NCBI RefSeq assembly: GCF_008065115.1 | Contig: NZ_CP042913.1 | Span: 4,567,278-4,631,277, forward strand | Reading direction: 5' to 3' | Length of the DNA: 64,000 bases | Source of the DNA: Bythopirellula goksoeyrii | GTDB taxonomy: Bacteria; Planctomycetota; Planctomycetia; Pirellulales; Lacipirellulaceae | Part shown: positions 37,149 through 46,543 of the stretch, piece after piece | How positions within the stretch are numbered: the stretch's first letter is position 1 | Layout: each line of letters starts with the position of its first letter | Made by a program: the position numbers and the translations under genes | The notes under the pieces: generated by a model | What the model was told of the DNA's origin: nothing | Database searches by the model: none | What the model saw: only the letters and a program-made list of their open reading frames with translations

Positions 37149-37833
37149 TTTGCTCCCCTATTCTGGAAAGGACATGTGAGGTCGGTCAGCAACAAGTGTC
37201 CTTGAAATCATCAACTAAGAAGTTGTTGCAGAACGACGAAAGTACCATGATACTAAGTCTCACGGTAGTCCATGATCTTGCTGATTGGAGTAAGCGTGGC
37301 TGACTGACGCGTTGGATCGACACACTCTCAGGCCGCACTTTGATCCTGCCAGTTTGAAAACAGCAAGACACTCTTTCGTAAGTACACTGGTTCGAGGAGA
37401 AGATTAAGTTAGGTGGGGTGGCCCCGTGCCAGGTCACCATGAACCAGATACCGAGAAAGTGTGGCAAGGCAAGGTCCCTAAAACGGCCTACGACCGACCC
37501 TCCAAACCGTCCATAACCTGTTTCCAGTGAGCAAGTTGCGTGCTTTCCGAGGCTAGTAACCTATCTTGACCCCTCAGCGGAATCGCAATAAACTTTTTGC
37601 TACGAATAATTTGCGCAATTCCGCCAGCTTCCAGGAAGACAGGTCCGCTGGAGGTCTGCCGGTTCTGAATCCTTTGATTTTGATCCTTCTTATATAATTT
37701 AAGGCGGGAATCGAGCGGAGCAACTCAGGTCGAATATTGGCGCAGTTGGTCAACATGGCACTACGCCGAGAAACTTGGATCGATCGGTTTAGCAGACGAT
37801 TGGGTCTTTCTTGCTTGCAATTTTGGGTGATCG
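37149..37833. other. Gene-free stretch upstream of secA
   Basis: 685 bases with no credible gene. Frames at 37186-37467 and 37574-37756 (minus) resemble nothing. A clear TATAAT (37693-37698) lies 136 bases before the secA start and may be part of its promoter, but no -35 box at standard spacing is visible. Around 37420-37450 lies a GC-rich string GTGGCCCCGTGCCAGGTCAC that could belong to a dispersed repeat. Confidence 0.4.
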
Positions 37834-40800
37834 ATGGAACTACTGGAAAGAATCTGGGAACTACTTAGTGGGTTTGGCAACGGTATATTAGGCCGCTTCG
37901 AACGCGGAATCACTGCCTTGTTTGGGTCTGCCAATGCGCGCTATCTCAAACACACCCATTCGCGCGTGGCAGCAATTACAGCCCTCGAGCCAACTTATCA
38001 GGCGCTATCCGACGAAGAATTGCGAGGCAAGACTGACGAATTTCGCCAACGGATTGATGCGGGTGAGACACTCGACGATTTACTTGTCGAAGCCTTTGCC
38101 GCCTGTCGTGAGGCGGGTCGACGGTTCTTAGGAATGCGGCACTACGATGTGCAGCTAATCGGCGGGATCATCCTCCACGAAGGCAATATCGCAGAGATGG
38201 TCACTGGCGAAGGCAAGACGCTTGTGGCTACGCTCCCCGCCTATCTAAATGCAATCGAAGGCAAAGGAGTCCACATTGTTACGGTCAACGACTATCTAGC
38301 CCGTCGAGACATGGAGTGGATGGCGCCAATATATAATGGTCTTGGGCTAAAGGTCGACGCGATTTGGTCGGGCATGGATCCCAATGAACGCCAGCAGGCA
38401 TATGCTTGCGACATTACCTATGGCACAAATAATGAGTTTGGCTTCGACTACCTCCGCGACAACATGAAGCACGCCGCTCGCGGCGACGATCGCTATTCCA
38501 AGCACCAGCAACAAGCCCAGGGCAGACTCAACTACGCTATTGTTGACGAGGTCGACAATATTCTCATCGATGAGGCCCGCACGCCACTGATCATCTCTGG
38601 TCCGGCGCAAGATGATGTTACGAAGTACTTGAAAGCTGACAAGATTGCTCGGCAGCTCAAACCCAACGTTCACTTTGAGGTGAAAGAGAAGGAGCATTCT
38701 GCACATCTGACCGACGAAGGAGTCCGTGAAGCAGAACGACTTGCCGGCGTGGAAAGCTTCTACACGGCGGGCAACATGCAGTGGCCCCATTTGATCGATA
38801 ACTCACTCAAGGCACACAACCTCTATAAGCTCGACGTCAACTACGTCGTGCAGCAGGGTCGTGTGATCATTGTCGACGAGTTCACCGGCCGACTAATGGA
38901 AGGTCGTCAATGGAGCGACGGTTTGCATCAGGCAGTGGAAGCCAAAGAAGGGGTACAAATCAAGGAAGAAAACCAGACGCTGGCGACCATCACGCTGCAG
39001 AATTTCTTCAAGCTTTATAAGAAAATCTCGGGTATGACCGGTACGGCTCTCACCGAGGCTGGCGAATTCTGGAAGATTTACAAGCTCGACGTCATTGGGG
39101 TTCCGACGAACCGGGAAATGAAGCGGATCGAACATCCTGATATGATTCTGCGGACAGAGCGTGAAAAATACAACGTTATTGCCGAGGAGATCGAACGGCT
39201 CAATCGCTTCACCACCGTGGAACTCAAGAATGGCACCGAGTTTGTGGGCAAAGTGGTGAGCGAGGACGAAAGTTCAGTTACTCTTGATATGCCTGAAGAG
39301 CGACGCAAGGAAACGTTTGCTCGGGACAAGATCGCGCATATCCAGCGCCCTGGTCGACCGATCTTGGTTGGTACCGTGTCGATCGAGAAAAGCGAGCGGC
39401 TTTCTAACCAGCTCAACAAACGTGGGATTGTCCATGAAGTGCTCAATGCAAAGCAGCACAAACGTGAGGCGGAGATCGTTGCTCAAGCAGGTCGTTTGGG
39501 AGCAGTGACCATTGCAACCAACATGGCCGGCCGTGGAACGGACATCGTACTCGGGGGAAATCCCGAAACGATGGCGTGGGCTGAGTTGCAGGACAAGTAT
39601 GCTTCTCGCTTGGACGTGCCCAAAGAAGAATGGCAGCAATTGGTTTCCAAGATCGAACGTCGTGAGAATATGAAAGAACAGGGCCAAGAGGTCAAATCAA
39701 TTGGTGGCCTGCATATCATTGGTACCGAAAGGCACGAATCGCGGCGTATCGACTTGCAATTGCGTGGTCGTTGCGGTCGACAAGGTGACCCTGGTAGCAG
39801 CCGATTTTTCCTCTCCCTAGAAGACGATTTGATGCGGATCTTTGCAGGGGAATGGGTAAAGAACATTCTCACCCGCTTAGGGATGCAAGACGGCGAAGCA
39901 ATCGAAAGCCGGATGGTGACTCGCCGTGTCGAAGGAGCCCAAAAGAAGGTCGAAGAGCGTAACTTTGAGATTCGCAAGAATCTGCTTGAGTATGACGAAG
40001 TAATGGACGAACAACGCAAGCGAGTCTATGGATACCGCCAGCGAATTCTCGATGGAGACAACTGCCGTGAACTAATCATGGAAATGATTCGCGAGCAAAT
40101 CGACGAGTACCTGCAACAGTTCCTCGATTCAGATTACGGCACTGACTCCTTCGCAGCTGCCGCTGGAAATCTGCTCAATGTTCAACTTGAAAGCCGTGAC
40201 TTTCGCAATGTGAGTCCGGAGGATGCTGACCGTCTTGCCCGCGATGAGGCCTATCGCCTGGCAGAAACGCAGATTCTGGACGCCATCGAAGAGAATCTTC
40301 CCGAGGAAGAGGAAGCCACCGAATGGAACTGGGAGGCTTTGGCCAAATGGTCGAATATTCGCTGGGGAACCAACTATCGTGAGCGGGACCTCAAGAAGAT
40401 TGGCCGAGATCAGTTGGCTGAAGTCATGATCAAAGATGCGAATGGAGCCATTGGTGAAATCGATCTCTCGGATTGCGATCGGCTGTTGGAAGCCGGTTAC
40501 GGAGTGAAGACAGCATGTGCCTGGCTGCACGACAAATTTGGGGTCGAACTAACTCCAGACGAAGTCGCCGATCTTAGTTCGTCAGAATTCATTGAGCTTG
40601 CCCAAGAGCGTGCCCAGCAATCCTATGATGAACGTGAGTCGGAATACCCTGTGCTGGCGGGGATGTATCGGTTTGCTTCTCGCAATCAAGCAGGCCAACG
40701 TGGGCTGCAGCGGGAAGAGTTGGTCGAATGGGCGAAACGACGTTTCTCAGCGGATCTGTCTCTGGATGATCTCAAGACGAAGCAGCGAGAAGAGATTCGC

Positions 40801-41514
40801 AGCATGCTGGTCGAGTACAGTCGCAAGATGAATGCTGCTGCCAACAAGGTTGCATCGGAAGCCCAAGAACGTGTCGAGGCGCTCTTCAATGAGTCCGGCA
40901 GTGCCGTTACTCTCGGCCAGGTTACTGGCAATAACGGCAAACTTGATGACTTGAGTGAATGGCTTGCGAAGTCTTGCAATTCAACCCTTTCACGAGAGGA
41001 ACTTGCCAAGCTCGATTATGACGCCGCTCGTAGACGAGTAGCTCAGTTGGTCGAAGACCGCTACCGCCCCGAAATGCGCCGCATGGAGCGAGCGGTCCTG
41101 TTACAGATTCTTGATCAGAGTTGGAAAGAGCATCTGCTGAGTATGGATCACTTGCGCTCGAGCGTTGGCCTACGTGGCTATGCTCAGATCGACCCCAAGG
41201 TCGAATACAAGCGCGAAGGCATGCGGATGTTTGAAGTGATGTGGAGTAGCGTGGCCAACTACGTCACCAATCTGATCTTCAAAATGGAGCAGCTCGACGA
41301 AGGTTTTGTCGGTAGCACATGGGTCGAGTCGGCTGCTATTCACGAAGAAGCTCCTTCGACTTCGGATATTGCTGAGCAGCAACAGGCGGCAATCGCTGGA
41401 TCAGATACTCAGCAGAAACTCGAGCCCATTCGCAATCGACAGGAGAAGGTTGGACGCAATCAGCCCTGCCCCTGTGGCAGTGGGAAAAAGTATAAGAACT
41501 GTTGCGGTAAGTGA
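37834..41514 (+). CDS. secA: Preprotein translocase ATPase SecA, extended form
   Basis: 1226 residues, against roughly 840-900 in most bacteria. SecA drives proteins through SecYEG. Walker A is TGEGKT (124-129), the DEAD-type Walker B is DEVD (238-241), NBD2 carries TNMAGRGTDI (563-572) and the arginine-finger region QLRGRCGRQGDPGS (642-655), and the C-terminal zinc motif is CPCGSGKKYKNCC (about 1212-1224). Two insertions explain the length: about 47 residues at 458-504 between NBD1 and NBD2, shaped like a small Sm/SH3-type barrel (ELKNGTEFVGKVVSEDESSV), and some 220 extra residues between about 780 and 1040 in the helical scaffold/wing region. The ATG at 37834 fits the usual N-terminus. Confidence 0.97.
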   Translation: MELLERIWELLSGFGNGILGRFERGITALFGSANARYLKHTHSRVAAITALEPTYQALSDEELRGKTDEFRQRIDAGETLDDLLVEAFAACREAGRRFLGMRHYDVQLIGGIILHEGNIAEMVTGEGKTLVATLPAYLNAIEGKGVHIVTVNDYLARRDMEWMAPIYNGLGLKVDAIWSGMDPNERQQAYACDITYGTNNEFGFDYLRDNMKHAARGDDRYSKHQQQAQGRLNYAIVDEVDNILIDEARTPLIISGPAQDDVTKYLKADKIARQLKPNVHFEVKEKEHSAHLTDEGVREAERLAGVESFYTAGNMQWPHLIDNSLKAHNLYKLDVNYVVQQGRVIIVDEFTGRLMEGRQWSDGLHQAVEAKEGVQIKEENQTLATITLQNFFKLYKKISGMTGTALTEAGEFWKIYKLDVIGVPTNREMKRIEHPDMILRTEREKYNVIAEEIERLNRFTTVELKNGTEFVGKVVSEDESSVTLDMPEERRKETFARDKIAHIQRPGRPILVGTVSIEKSERLSNQLNKRGIVHEVLNAKQHKREAEIVAQAGRLGAVTIATNMAGRGTDIVLGGNPETMAWAELQDKYASRLDVPKEEWQQLVSKIERRENMKEQGQEVKSIGGLHIIGTERHESRRIDLQLRGRCGRQGDPGSSRFFLSLEDDLMRIFAGEWVKNILTRLGMQDGEAIESRMVTRRVEGAQKKVEERNFEIRKNLLEYDEVMDEQRKRVYGYRQRILDGDNCRELIMEMIREQIDEYLQQFLDSDYGTDSFAAAAGNLLNVQLESRDFRNVSPEDADRLARDEAYRLAETQILDAIEENLPEEEEATEWNWEALAKWSNIRWGTNYRERDLKKIGRDQLAEVMIKDANGAIGEIDLSDCDRLLEAGYGVKTACAWLHDKFGVELTPDEVADLSSSEFIELAQERAQQSYDERESEYPVLAGMYRFASRNQAGQRGLQREELVEWAKRRFSADLSLDDLKTKQREEIRSMLVEYSRKMNAAANKVASEAQERVEALFNESGSAVTLGQVTGNNGKLDDLSEWLAKSCNSTLSREELAKLDYDAARRRVAQLVEDRYRPEMRRMERAVLLQILDQSWKEHLLSMDHLRSSVGLRGYAQIDPKVEYKREGMRMFEVMWSSVANYVTNLIFKMEQLDEGFVGSTWVESAAIHEEAPSTSDIAEQQQAAIAGSDTQQKLEPIRNRQEKVGRNQPCPCGSGKKYKNCCGK

Positions 41515-41542
41515 GCAAAGCAAACCAAGGGAAAGGATTCCC

Positions 41543-42862
41543 GTGCCCCGTTTTCAGTATTGGCTCTTGAATGCCGCTTATCTCGGTGCGATCATGCTTG
41601 CCTTGCCCTGGCTGCTCTGGTCGGCGTGGCGGCACGGTAAATATCGAGAAGGCTTCGCCGAGAAATTCTGGGGCAATGCTCCCCGCCGATCATGTGATCA
41701 ACCATGTATCTGGCTGCACGCGGTGAGTGTTGGCGAGGTAAATCTCCTTGCGAATTTGATTCGTGAACTCGCTGACAATCGTCCGAACTTGGAACTGGTC
41801 ATTTCGACAACCACGAAGACGGGATACGAGCTGGCACGGCAGAAATATGCCGACCATACCGTCTTCTATTGTCCGTTGGATTTCAGTTGGGCCGTCAAGC
41901 GGGCGCTCCAGCGCATTCGCCCCGATTTGTTGGTGCTCGCTGAGTTGGAACTTTGGCCTCAGTTGATTACCGAAGCGAAGAAACAGGGAGTACAAGTCGC
42001 TATCGTAAATGGTCGACTGAGCGACAAGAGCCTGAGCGGGTATCTCCGAATTCGCCCCTTGATTTCGCGGATACTCGCCCAGGTGGACATGATCGCAGCA
42101 CAGAACGCGGAAACGGGGGAGCGGTTTAGTCGATTGGGAGCCCGCGCGGAGACCGTCTTCACAACGGGTTCGCTCAAGTTTGACGGGGCGACCACGGACC
42201 GCTGCAATACACGAACCACGCAACTTCGAAAGCTGGCGGGGCTCGCCGAGGAGGATATCCTACTGCTGGCCGGCAGCACACAAGACCCCGAAGAGGCGAT
42301 GGCACTGCGTGTCTATCAAGACTTGAAACCTGATCATCCACGATTGCGACTCGTAATAGTGCCGCGCCATCCACAACGCTTTGCTGACGTGGCTACGCTG
42401 CTGGAAGCATCGAGTCTGCCTTGGATTCGTCGAACCCAACTCGAATCTTCACCCTACCCCCTCCCCCGCTCCACAATTATCCTCGTCGATTCGATTGGAG
42501 AACTGGGAGCTTGGTGGGGCCTGGCGGATATCGGCTTCGTCGGTGGGAGTTTCGGCAACCGCGGAGGGCAAAACATGCTCGAGCCGGCGGCCTACGGGGT
42601 TGCGACTTGCTTTGGTCCCAACACTTGGAACTTTCGCGAAATCGTTGCTCAGTTGCTGGCTGCCGAAGGAGCGGAGGTCGTCAAAGACGAGCAGCAACTT
42701 TCCGCATTCGTACGGCGAACTCTCAATGAGCCAGAGTGGGCAAAGAACCTCGGAGAACGGGCCCGACAATTAGTTCTCTCCCAGCAAGGAGCCACCAAGC
42801 GAACAGTGCAATTGCTGCTGCCGCTGGTTGCAGAAACTGAAGCGATGCGAAACGCCGCTTGA
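41543..42862 (+). CDS. waaA: 3-deoxy-D-manno-octulosonic acid (Kdo) transferase
   Basis: Transfers Kdo from CMP-Kdo to lipid A in the inner membrane. I start at the GTG at 41543 (439 residues), with AAAGGA upstream; the frame reaches back into secA, but that part is only a secA shadow. An N-terminal membrane anchor (about 8-26) is followed by a GT-B glycosyltransferase with family blocks WLHAVSVGEV, PDLLVLAELELWPQL, GSLKFDG, LLAGSTQDPEE and GELGAWWGLADIGFVGGSF. The gene begins 28 bases after secA on the same strand, probably in one transcript. Its presence indicates an LPS-bearing outer membrane. Confidence 0.95.
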   Translation: MPRFQYWLLNAAYLGAIMLALPWLLWSAWRHGKYREGFAEKFWGNAPRRSCDQPCIWLHAVSVGEVNLLANLIRELADNRPNLELVISTTTKTGYELARQKYADHTVFYCPLDFSWAVKRALQRIRPDLLVLAELELWPQLITEAKKQGVQVAIVNGRLSDKSLSGYLRIRPLISRILAQVDMIAAQNAETGERFSRLGARAETVFTTGSLKFDGATTDRCNTRTTQLRKLAGLAEEDILLLAGSTQDPEEAMALRVYQDLKPDHPRLRLVIVPRHPQRFADVATLLEASSLPWIRRTQLESSPYPLPRSTIILVDSIGELGAWWGLADIGFVGGSFGNRGGQNMLEPAAYGVATCFGPNTWNFREIVAQLLAAEGAEVVKDEQQLSAFVRRTLNEPEWAKNLGERARQLVLSQQGATKRTVQLLLPLVAETEAMRNAA

Positions 42863-43168
42863 GGCAAAGTTCTTATTCCATCATTCTTAGAACTTCTGTT
42901 CAGAGAATCCCATCTTGCAGTTAATCTTCTCCAAGAAAGATTCCGCTCCGTGCTACCGCAGGCAAAACGCGATATGTTTCACTTTGTTACGTATTCGCTT
43001 TATGGCACTGGGCCCTGTTAAGAAAAAGCAAGAAGACCTGCGGGGCGTAGCCCCGCAGCTGTATGAGGTAGGATTCCTCGTGATGCGGGGGAATGTCTTG
43101 AGTTGCCGCTAGGCAAGTTTCATCTATTCGTCTATTCGTCACGTTGCGACTTGCGTAGGATAAGGGGC
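42863..43168. other. Region between waaA and the transglutaminase/ATP-grasp operon
   Basis: About 300 bases. It contains the perfect hairpin at 43038-43058 and, near the end, the ribosome binding site GGATAAGGGG directly before the operon's first ATG. The operon's promoter probably lies in the AT-rich part between 42890 and 43020. Confidence 0.5.
43038..43058. repeat. Perfect 9-bp hairpin CTGCGGGGC/GCCCCGCAG
   Basis: Stem CTGCGGGGC, loop GTA, stem GCCCCGCAG. Not followed by a T run on the plus strand, so it is not a classical terminator for waaA; on the minus strand TTCTTGCTTTTT follows. It could be a dispersed GC palindrome or part of the operon's leader. Confidence 0.6.
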
Positions 43169-46100
43169 ATGACCATTCGCATTGCTCTGAATCATCGGAC
43201 CAGATATCGGTATGACCGGCTGGTGAATTTGTCTCCGCAGATCATTCGGCTCAGACCGGCACCTCATGCCAGGACGCCGGTGCCGAGCTATTCGCTCAAG
43301 GTGCGACCCGAGGAGCATTTTGAGAATTGGCAGCAGGATCCGCATGGGAATTTTCTCTGTCGGTGTGTGTTTCCTGAGAAGGTCAGCGAGTTGAGCATCG
43401 AGGTGGACCTGATTGCGGAAATGACGGTCATCAATCCGTTTGACTTCTTTGTCGAGCCGAAGGCGGAAGAATGGCCCTTTGAATATGATCCCTGGCTTGA
43501 AAAGGATTTGCTGCCATTTCTAGAATGCGAACCTGCTGGGCCAAAGTTGGCAGAGTGGCTCTCCAAGGTAGATCGAACGAAGCGGAACACGGTCAACTTT
43601 GCAGTTGAGTTGAACCAGCGACTTCAGCAGGACATCAGCTACCTGATCCGGCTAGAGCCAGGAGTGCAGTCTTGTGAAGAAACACTCACAAACCTGTCGG
43701 GGTCTTGCCGAGACAGTGCGTGGTTGCTGGTGCAAATTCTGCGCAACCTGGGGATCGCTGCGCGATTTGCCTCGGGGTATTTGATTCAACTCGTGGCAGA
43801 TGTGAAATCGCTCGATGGGCCTTCGGGGACGGACAAGGATTTTACCGACCTGCATGCCTGGACCGAGGCCTATATTCCGGGTGCGGGATGGATCGGGCTC
43901 GATCCGACTTCGGGGTTATTGACGGGGGAAGGACATATCCCTCTGGCCTGTACGCCTGATCCGATGAGTGCGGCGCCGATCACGGGCGGGGTCGACGCTT
44001 GCGAAATGGAGTTCGACTATGCGATGTCGGTGACGCGGATTCATGAAGATCCGCGCGTGACCAAGCCATACACAGACGAAGAATGGCAACGCATCGAGGC
44101 CGTCGGACGTGACGTGGACCAACGACTACAGGCGGGAGATGTGCGGCTGACGATGGGGGGCGAACCAACGTTTGTCTCTGTCGATGACATGGAAGGGGAA
44201 GAATGGACGACGGCTGCTGTGGGTCCGACTAAGAGATTGCGCGCTGCCGAGTTGTTTTTGCGCATGCAGCAGCGGTTTGCGCCCAACAGCTTGTTGCACT
44301 TTGGCCAAGGGAAATGGTATCCGGGGGAGTCGCTCCCCCGCTGGGCGTTTAGTTGCTACTGGCGGAGTGATGGCGAGCCGATTTGGAGCGAGCCGAAGTT
44401 GATTGCCGAAGAGGGCAAGAGTTATGGTAGGACGGCCGCGGATGCGGAACGGTTTGTGAAGACGTTTGCCGAGAATCTGGAGATCGATCCGCAGTATGTT
44501 ATTCCGGCTTACGAAGATGTCTGTCAGTACATTGCCCAGGAACGGCGACTGCCGGTGAATGTGAATCCTCGCGACAACAAGCTCAAGGATCCCGAGCAGC
44601 GGGCGCGGATGGCGCGGATTGCCGAACAAGGGTTGGGCGAAGTGGCGGGGTATGTGCTGCCGATCCGTCGGCAATGGTGGCAAGCCCAGGCGAAGTGGAC
44701 GAGCAGCACCTGGCCGATTCGCGCCGATGCCATGTTTTTGCTGCCTGGTGATTCGCCGGTGGGTCTGCGTTTGCCGCTGGATACACTGCCCTGGACTCCG
44801 GAGGAGGAAGAAGAAGGTTTTTATGAGGTGGACCCCTCGGCACCGCGAGACCCCCTACCCCGCCACCCTTATCAGAAGGCCCGAGCTGGTCAGCGAGAAA
44901 AGTCTGCTGCGCAAGAGAAGCCCGCCCAACGTGTGCAGCAGGAAGTTGCCCCAACCGAAAACGCAGACGAAGGCAATGTTGGCCGGCAAAATGAACAGAA
45001 ACTCGATAAGAGGAGCAAGGTGGTCAAGACGGCGATGTGCGTCGAGCCTCGCAACGGGACACTGCATGTATTCATGCCTCCCACGGAGCGACTGGAAGAT
45101 TATCTCGATCTGGTGACGGCAGTTGAGGAGACTGCGAAAACCATCGATACACCGATCGTGCTGGAAGGTTACGTGCCGCCCCAGGATCATCGGCTCAACA
45201 ACATTAAGGTAACGCCCGATCCTGGAGTCATCGAAGTGAATACGCATCCGGCCAGTTCTTGGGACGAATTGGTCGAGTCGACAACGGCATTGTACGAAGA
45301 AGCCTTCTATAGTCGACTGGCAACGGAGAAATTTGATCTCGACGGTCGCCATACGGGAACGGGGGGCGGAAACCATGTTGTGCTGGGTGGCGCGACTCCG
45401 CAAGACAGCCCGTTTTTGCGCCGACCTGACTTGCTCAAGAGTCTCGTAGCGTATTGGAACAATCATCCATCGCTCTCCTACTTATTCTCAAGTAGCTTTA
45501 TCGGGCCGACAAGTCAGGCACCGCGAGTTGATGAAGGGCGGCGCGATGCGCTGTACGAATTGGAGATTGCCTGCTCTCAGGTGCCTGATGCCCAGGCAAC
45601 GGACGAGCCAATTGCCCCTTGGATGGTGGATCGTATCTTCCGCAATATCTTGGTAGATCTCACTGGCAACACGCACCGCGCAGAATTCTGCATCGACAAG
45701 ATGTACTCGCCCGACACAAGCACGGGGCGTTTGGGACTGGTGGAGTTTCGTGGATTTGAGATGCCGCCTCACGCTCGCATGAGTTTGACACAGCAGCTGT
45801 TGTTGCGATCGCTGATCGCTCGCTTCTGGGAAGCGCCTTATCGAGAAAAACTCATCCACTGGGGGACGACTCTGCATGACAAATTCCTCTTGCCGCATTT
45901 TGTGTGGAGTGACCTGAGGGAAGTGATCTGCGAGAGTCGTGTTTTTGGTATTCCACTAGAGGTGGATTGGTTTGCGTCGCATTTTGAATTTCGGTTTCCT
46001 CGCATTGGGACGATCAATCAACGAGGGATTGAGATGGAACTCCGACAAGGGGTCGAGCTGTGGTACGTGCTTGGTGAGGAGCCAGCAGGTGGAGGGACGA

Positions 46101-46543
46101 CGCGGTTCGTTGATTCTTCGGTCGAGCGATTGCAAGTGAAAGTGACCGGGATGGTTGACGAGCGGCATCAGGTAACTTGCAATGGCCGGCGCGTGCCATT
46201 GCGTTCGACGGGAACCGAGGGTGAATATGTCGCGGCGGTCCGCTATCGAGCCTGGCAGCCCCCCAGTTGCCTGCATCCCTTGATCGAAGTACACACGCCG
46301 TTAGTGTTCGACATCTTCGACACGTTTAACGACCGCAGTATTGGGGGTTGCACCTACCATGTTTCCCATCCAGCGGGTCGAAATTACGAGACCTTTCCAG
46401 TCAACGCCTACGAGGCCGAGGCCCGCCGGGCGGCCCGCTTTTTCGCTGCGGGTCATACACCCGGACCGATGCCCTGCCCTGCTGAAGAATCGAACCCTCT
46501 ATTTCCGTTGACGCTGGACTTGAGGCGGGTTAAACCGAACTAA
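43169..46543 (+). CDS. Transglutaminase-like protein fused to DUF2126
   Basis: 1124 residues from the ATG at 43169, chosen for the strong GGATAAGGGG just upstream. Residues 3-90 are the bacterial transglutaminase N-terminal beta domain. Residues 150-260 hold the papain-like core with Cys180 (GSCRDSAW), His229 (DLHAW) and Asp245 (GLDPTSG). From about 300 to the end is DUF2126, with a charged Lys/Glu/Gln linker near 590-640 that breaks it in two. Proteins of this fusion occur with circularly permuted ATP-grasp and alpha-E genes in systems predicted to make or attach peptides. The stop overlaps the next start by one base (TAATG). No signal peptide, so cytoplasmic. Confidence 0.92.
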   Translation: MTIRIALNHRTRYRYDRLVNLSPQIIRLRPAPHARTPVPSYSLKVRPEEHFENWQQDPHGNFLCRCVFPEKVSELSIEVDLIAEMTVINPFDFFVEPKAEEWPFEYDPWLEKDLLPFLECEPAGPKLAEWLSKVDRTKRNTVNFAVELNQRLQQDISYLIRLEPGVQSCEETLTNLSGSCRDSAWLLVQILRNLGIAARFASGYLIQLVADVKSLDGPSGTDKDFTDLHAWTEAYIPGAGWIGLDPTSGLLTGEGHIPLACTPDPMSAAPITGGVDACEMEFDYAMSVTRIHEDPRVTKPYTDEEWQRIEAVGRDVDQRLQAGDVRLTMGGEPTFVSVDDMEGEEWTTAAVGPTKRLRAAELFLRMQQRFAPNSLLHFGQGKWYPGESLPRWAFSCYWRSDGEPIWSEPKLIAEEGKSYGRTAADAERFVKTFAENLEIDPQYVIPAYEDVCQYIAQERRLPVNVNPRDNKLKDPEQRARMARIAEQGLGEVAGYVLPIRRQWWQAQAKWTSSTWPIRADAMFLLPGDSPVGLRLPLDTLPWTPEEEEEGFYEVDPSAPRDPLPRHPYQKARAGQREKSAAQEKPAQRVQQEVAPTENADEGNVGRQNEQKLDKRSKVVKTAMCVEPRNGTLHVFMPPTERLEDYLDLVTAVEETAKTIDTPIVLEGYVPPQDHRLNNIKVTPDPGVIEVNTHPASSWDELVESTTALYEEAFYSRLATEKFDLDGRHTGTGGGNHVVLGGATPQDSPFLRRPDLLKSLVAYWNNHPSLSYLFSSSFIGPTSQAPRVDEGRRDALYELEIACSQVPDAQATDEPIAPWMVDRIFRNILVDLTGNTHRAEFCIDKMYSPDTSTGRLGLVEFRGFEMPPHARMSLTQQLLLRSLIARFWEAPYREKLIHWGTTLHDKFLLPHFVWSDLREVICESRVFGIPLEVDWFASHFEFRFPRIGTINQRGIEMELRQGVELWYVLGEEPAGGGTTRFVDSSVERLQVKVTGMVDERHQVTCNGRRVPLRSTGTEGEYVAAVRYRAWQPPSCLHPLIEVHTPLVFDIFDTFNDRSIGGCTYHVSHPAGRNYETFPVNAYEAEARRAARFFAAGHTPGPMPCPAEESNPLFPLTLDLRRVKPN

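Noticed and set aside
37186-37467. 93-codon minus-strand frame upstream of secA
   Set aside because: No family, poor composition and position in a regulatory region. The nearby GTGCCAGGTCAC string made me think of a REP-type element or its transposase, but there is no second copy in the window to support it.
41306-41542. Longer version of waaA reaching back into secA
   Set aside because: The extra residues are an out-of-frame reading of the secA 3' end. The GTG at 41543 has a ribosome binding site and matches the usual length of the family.
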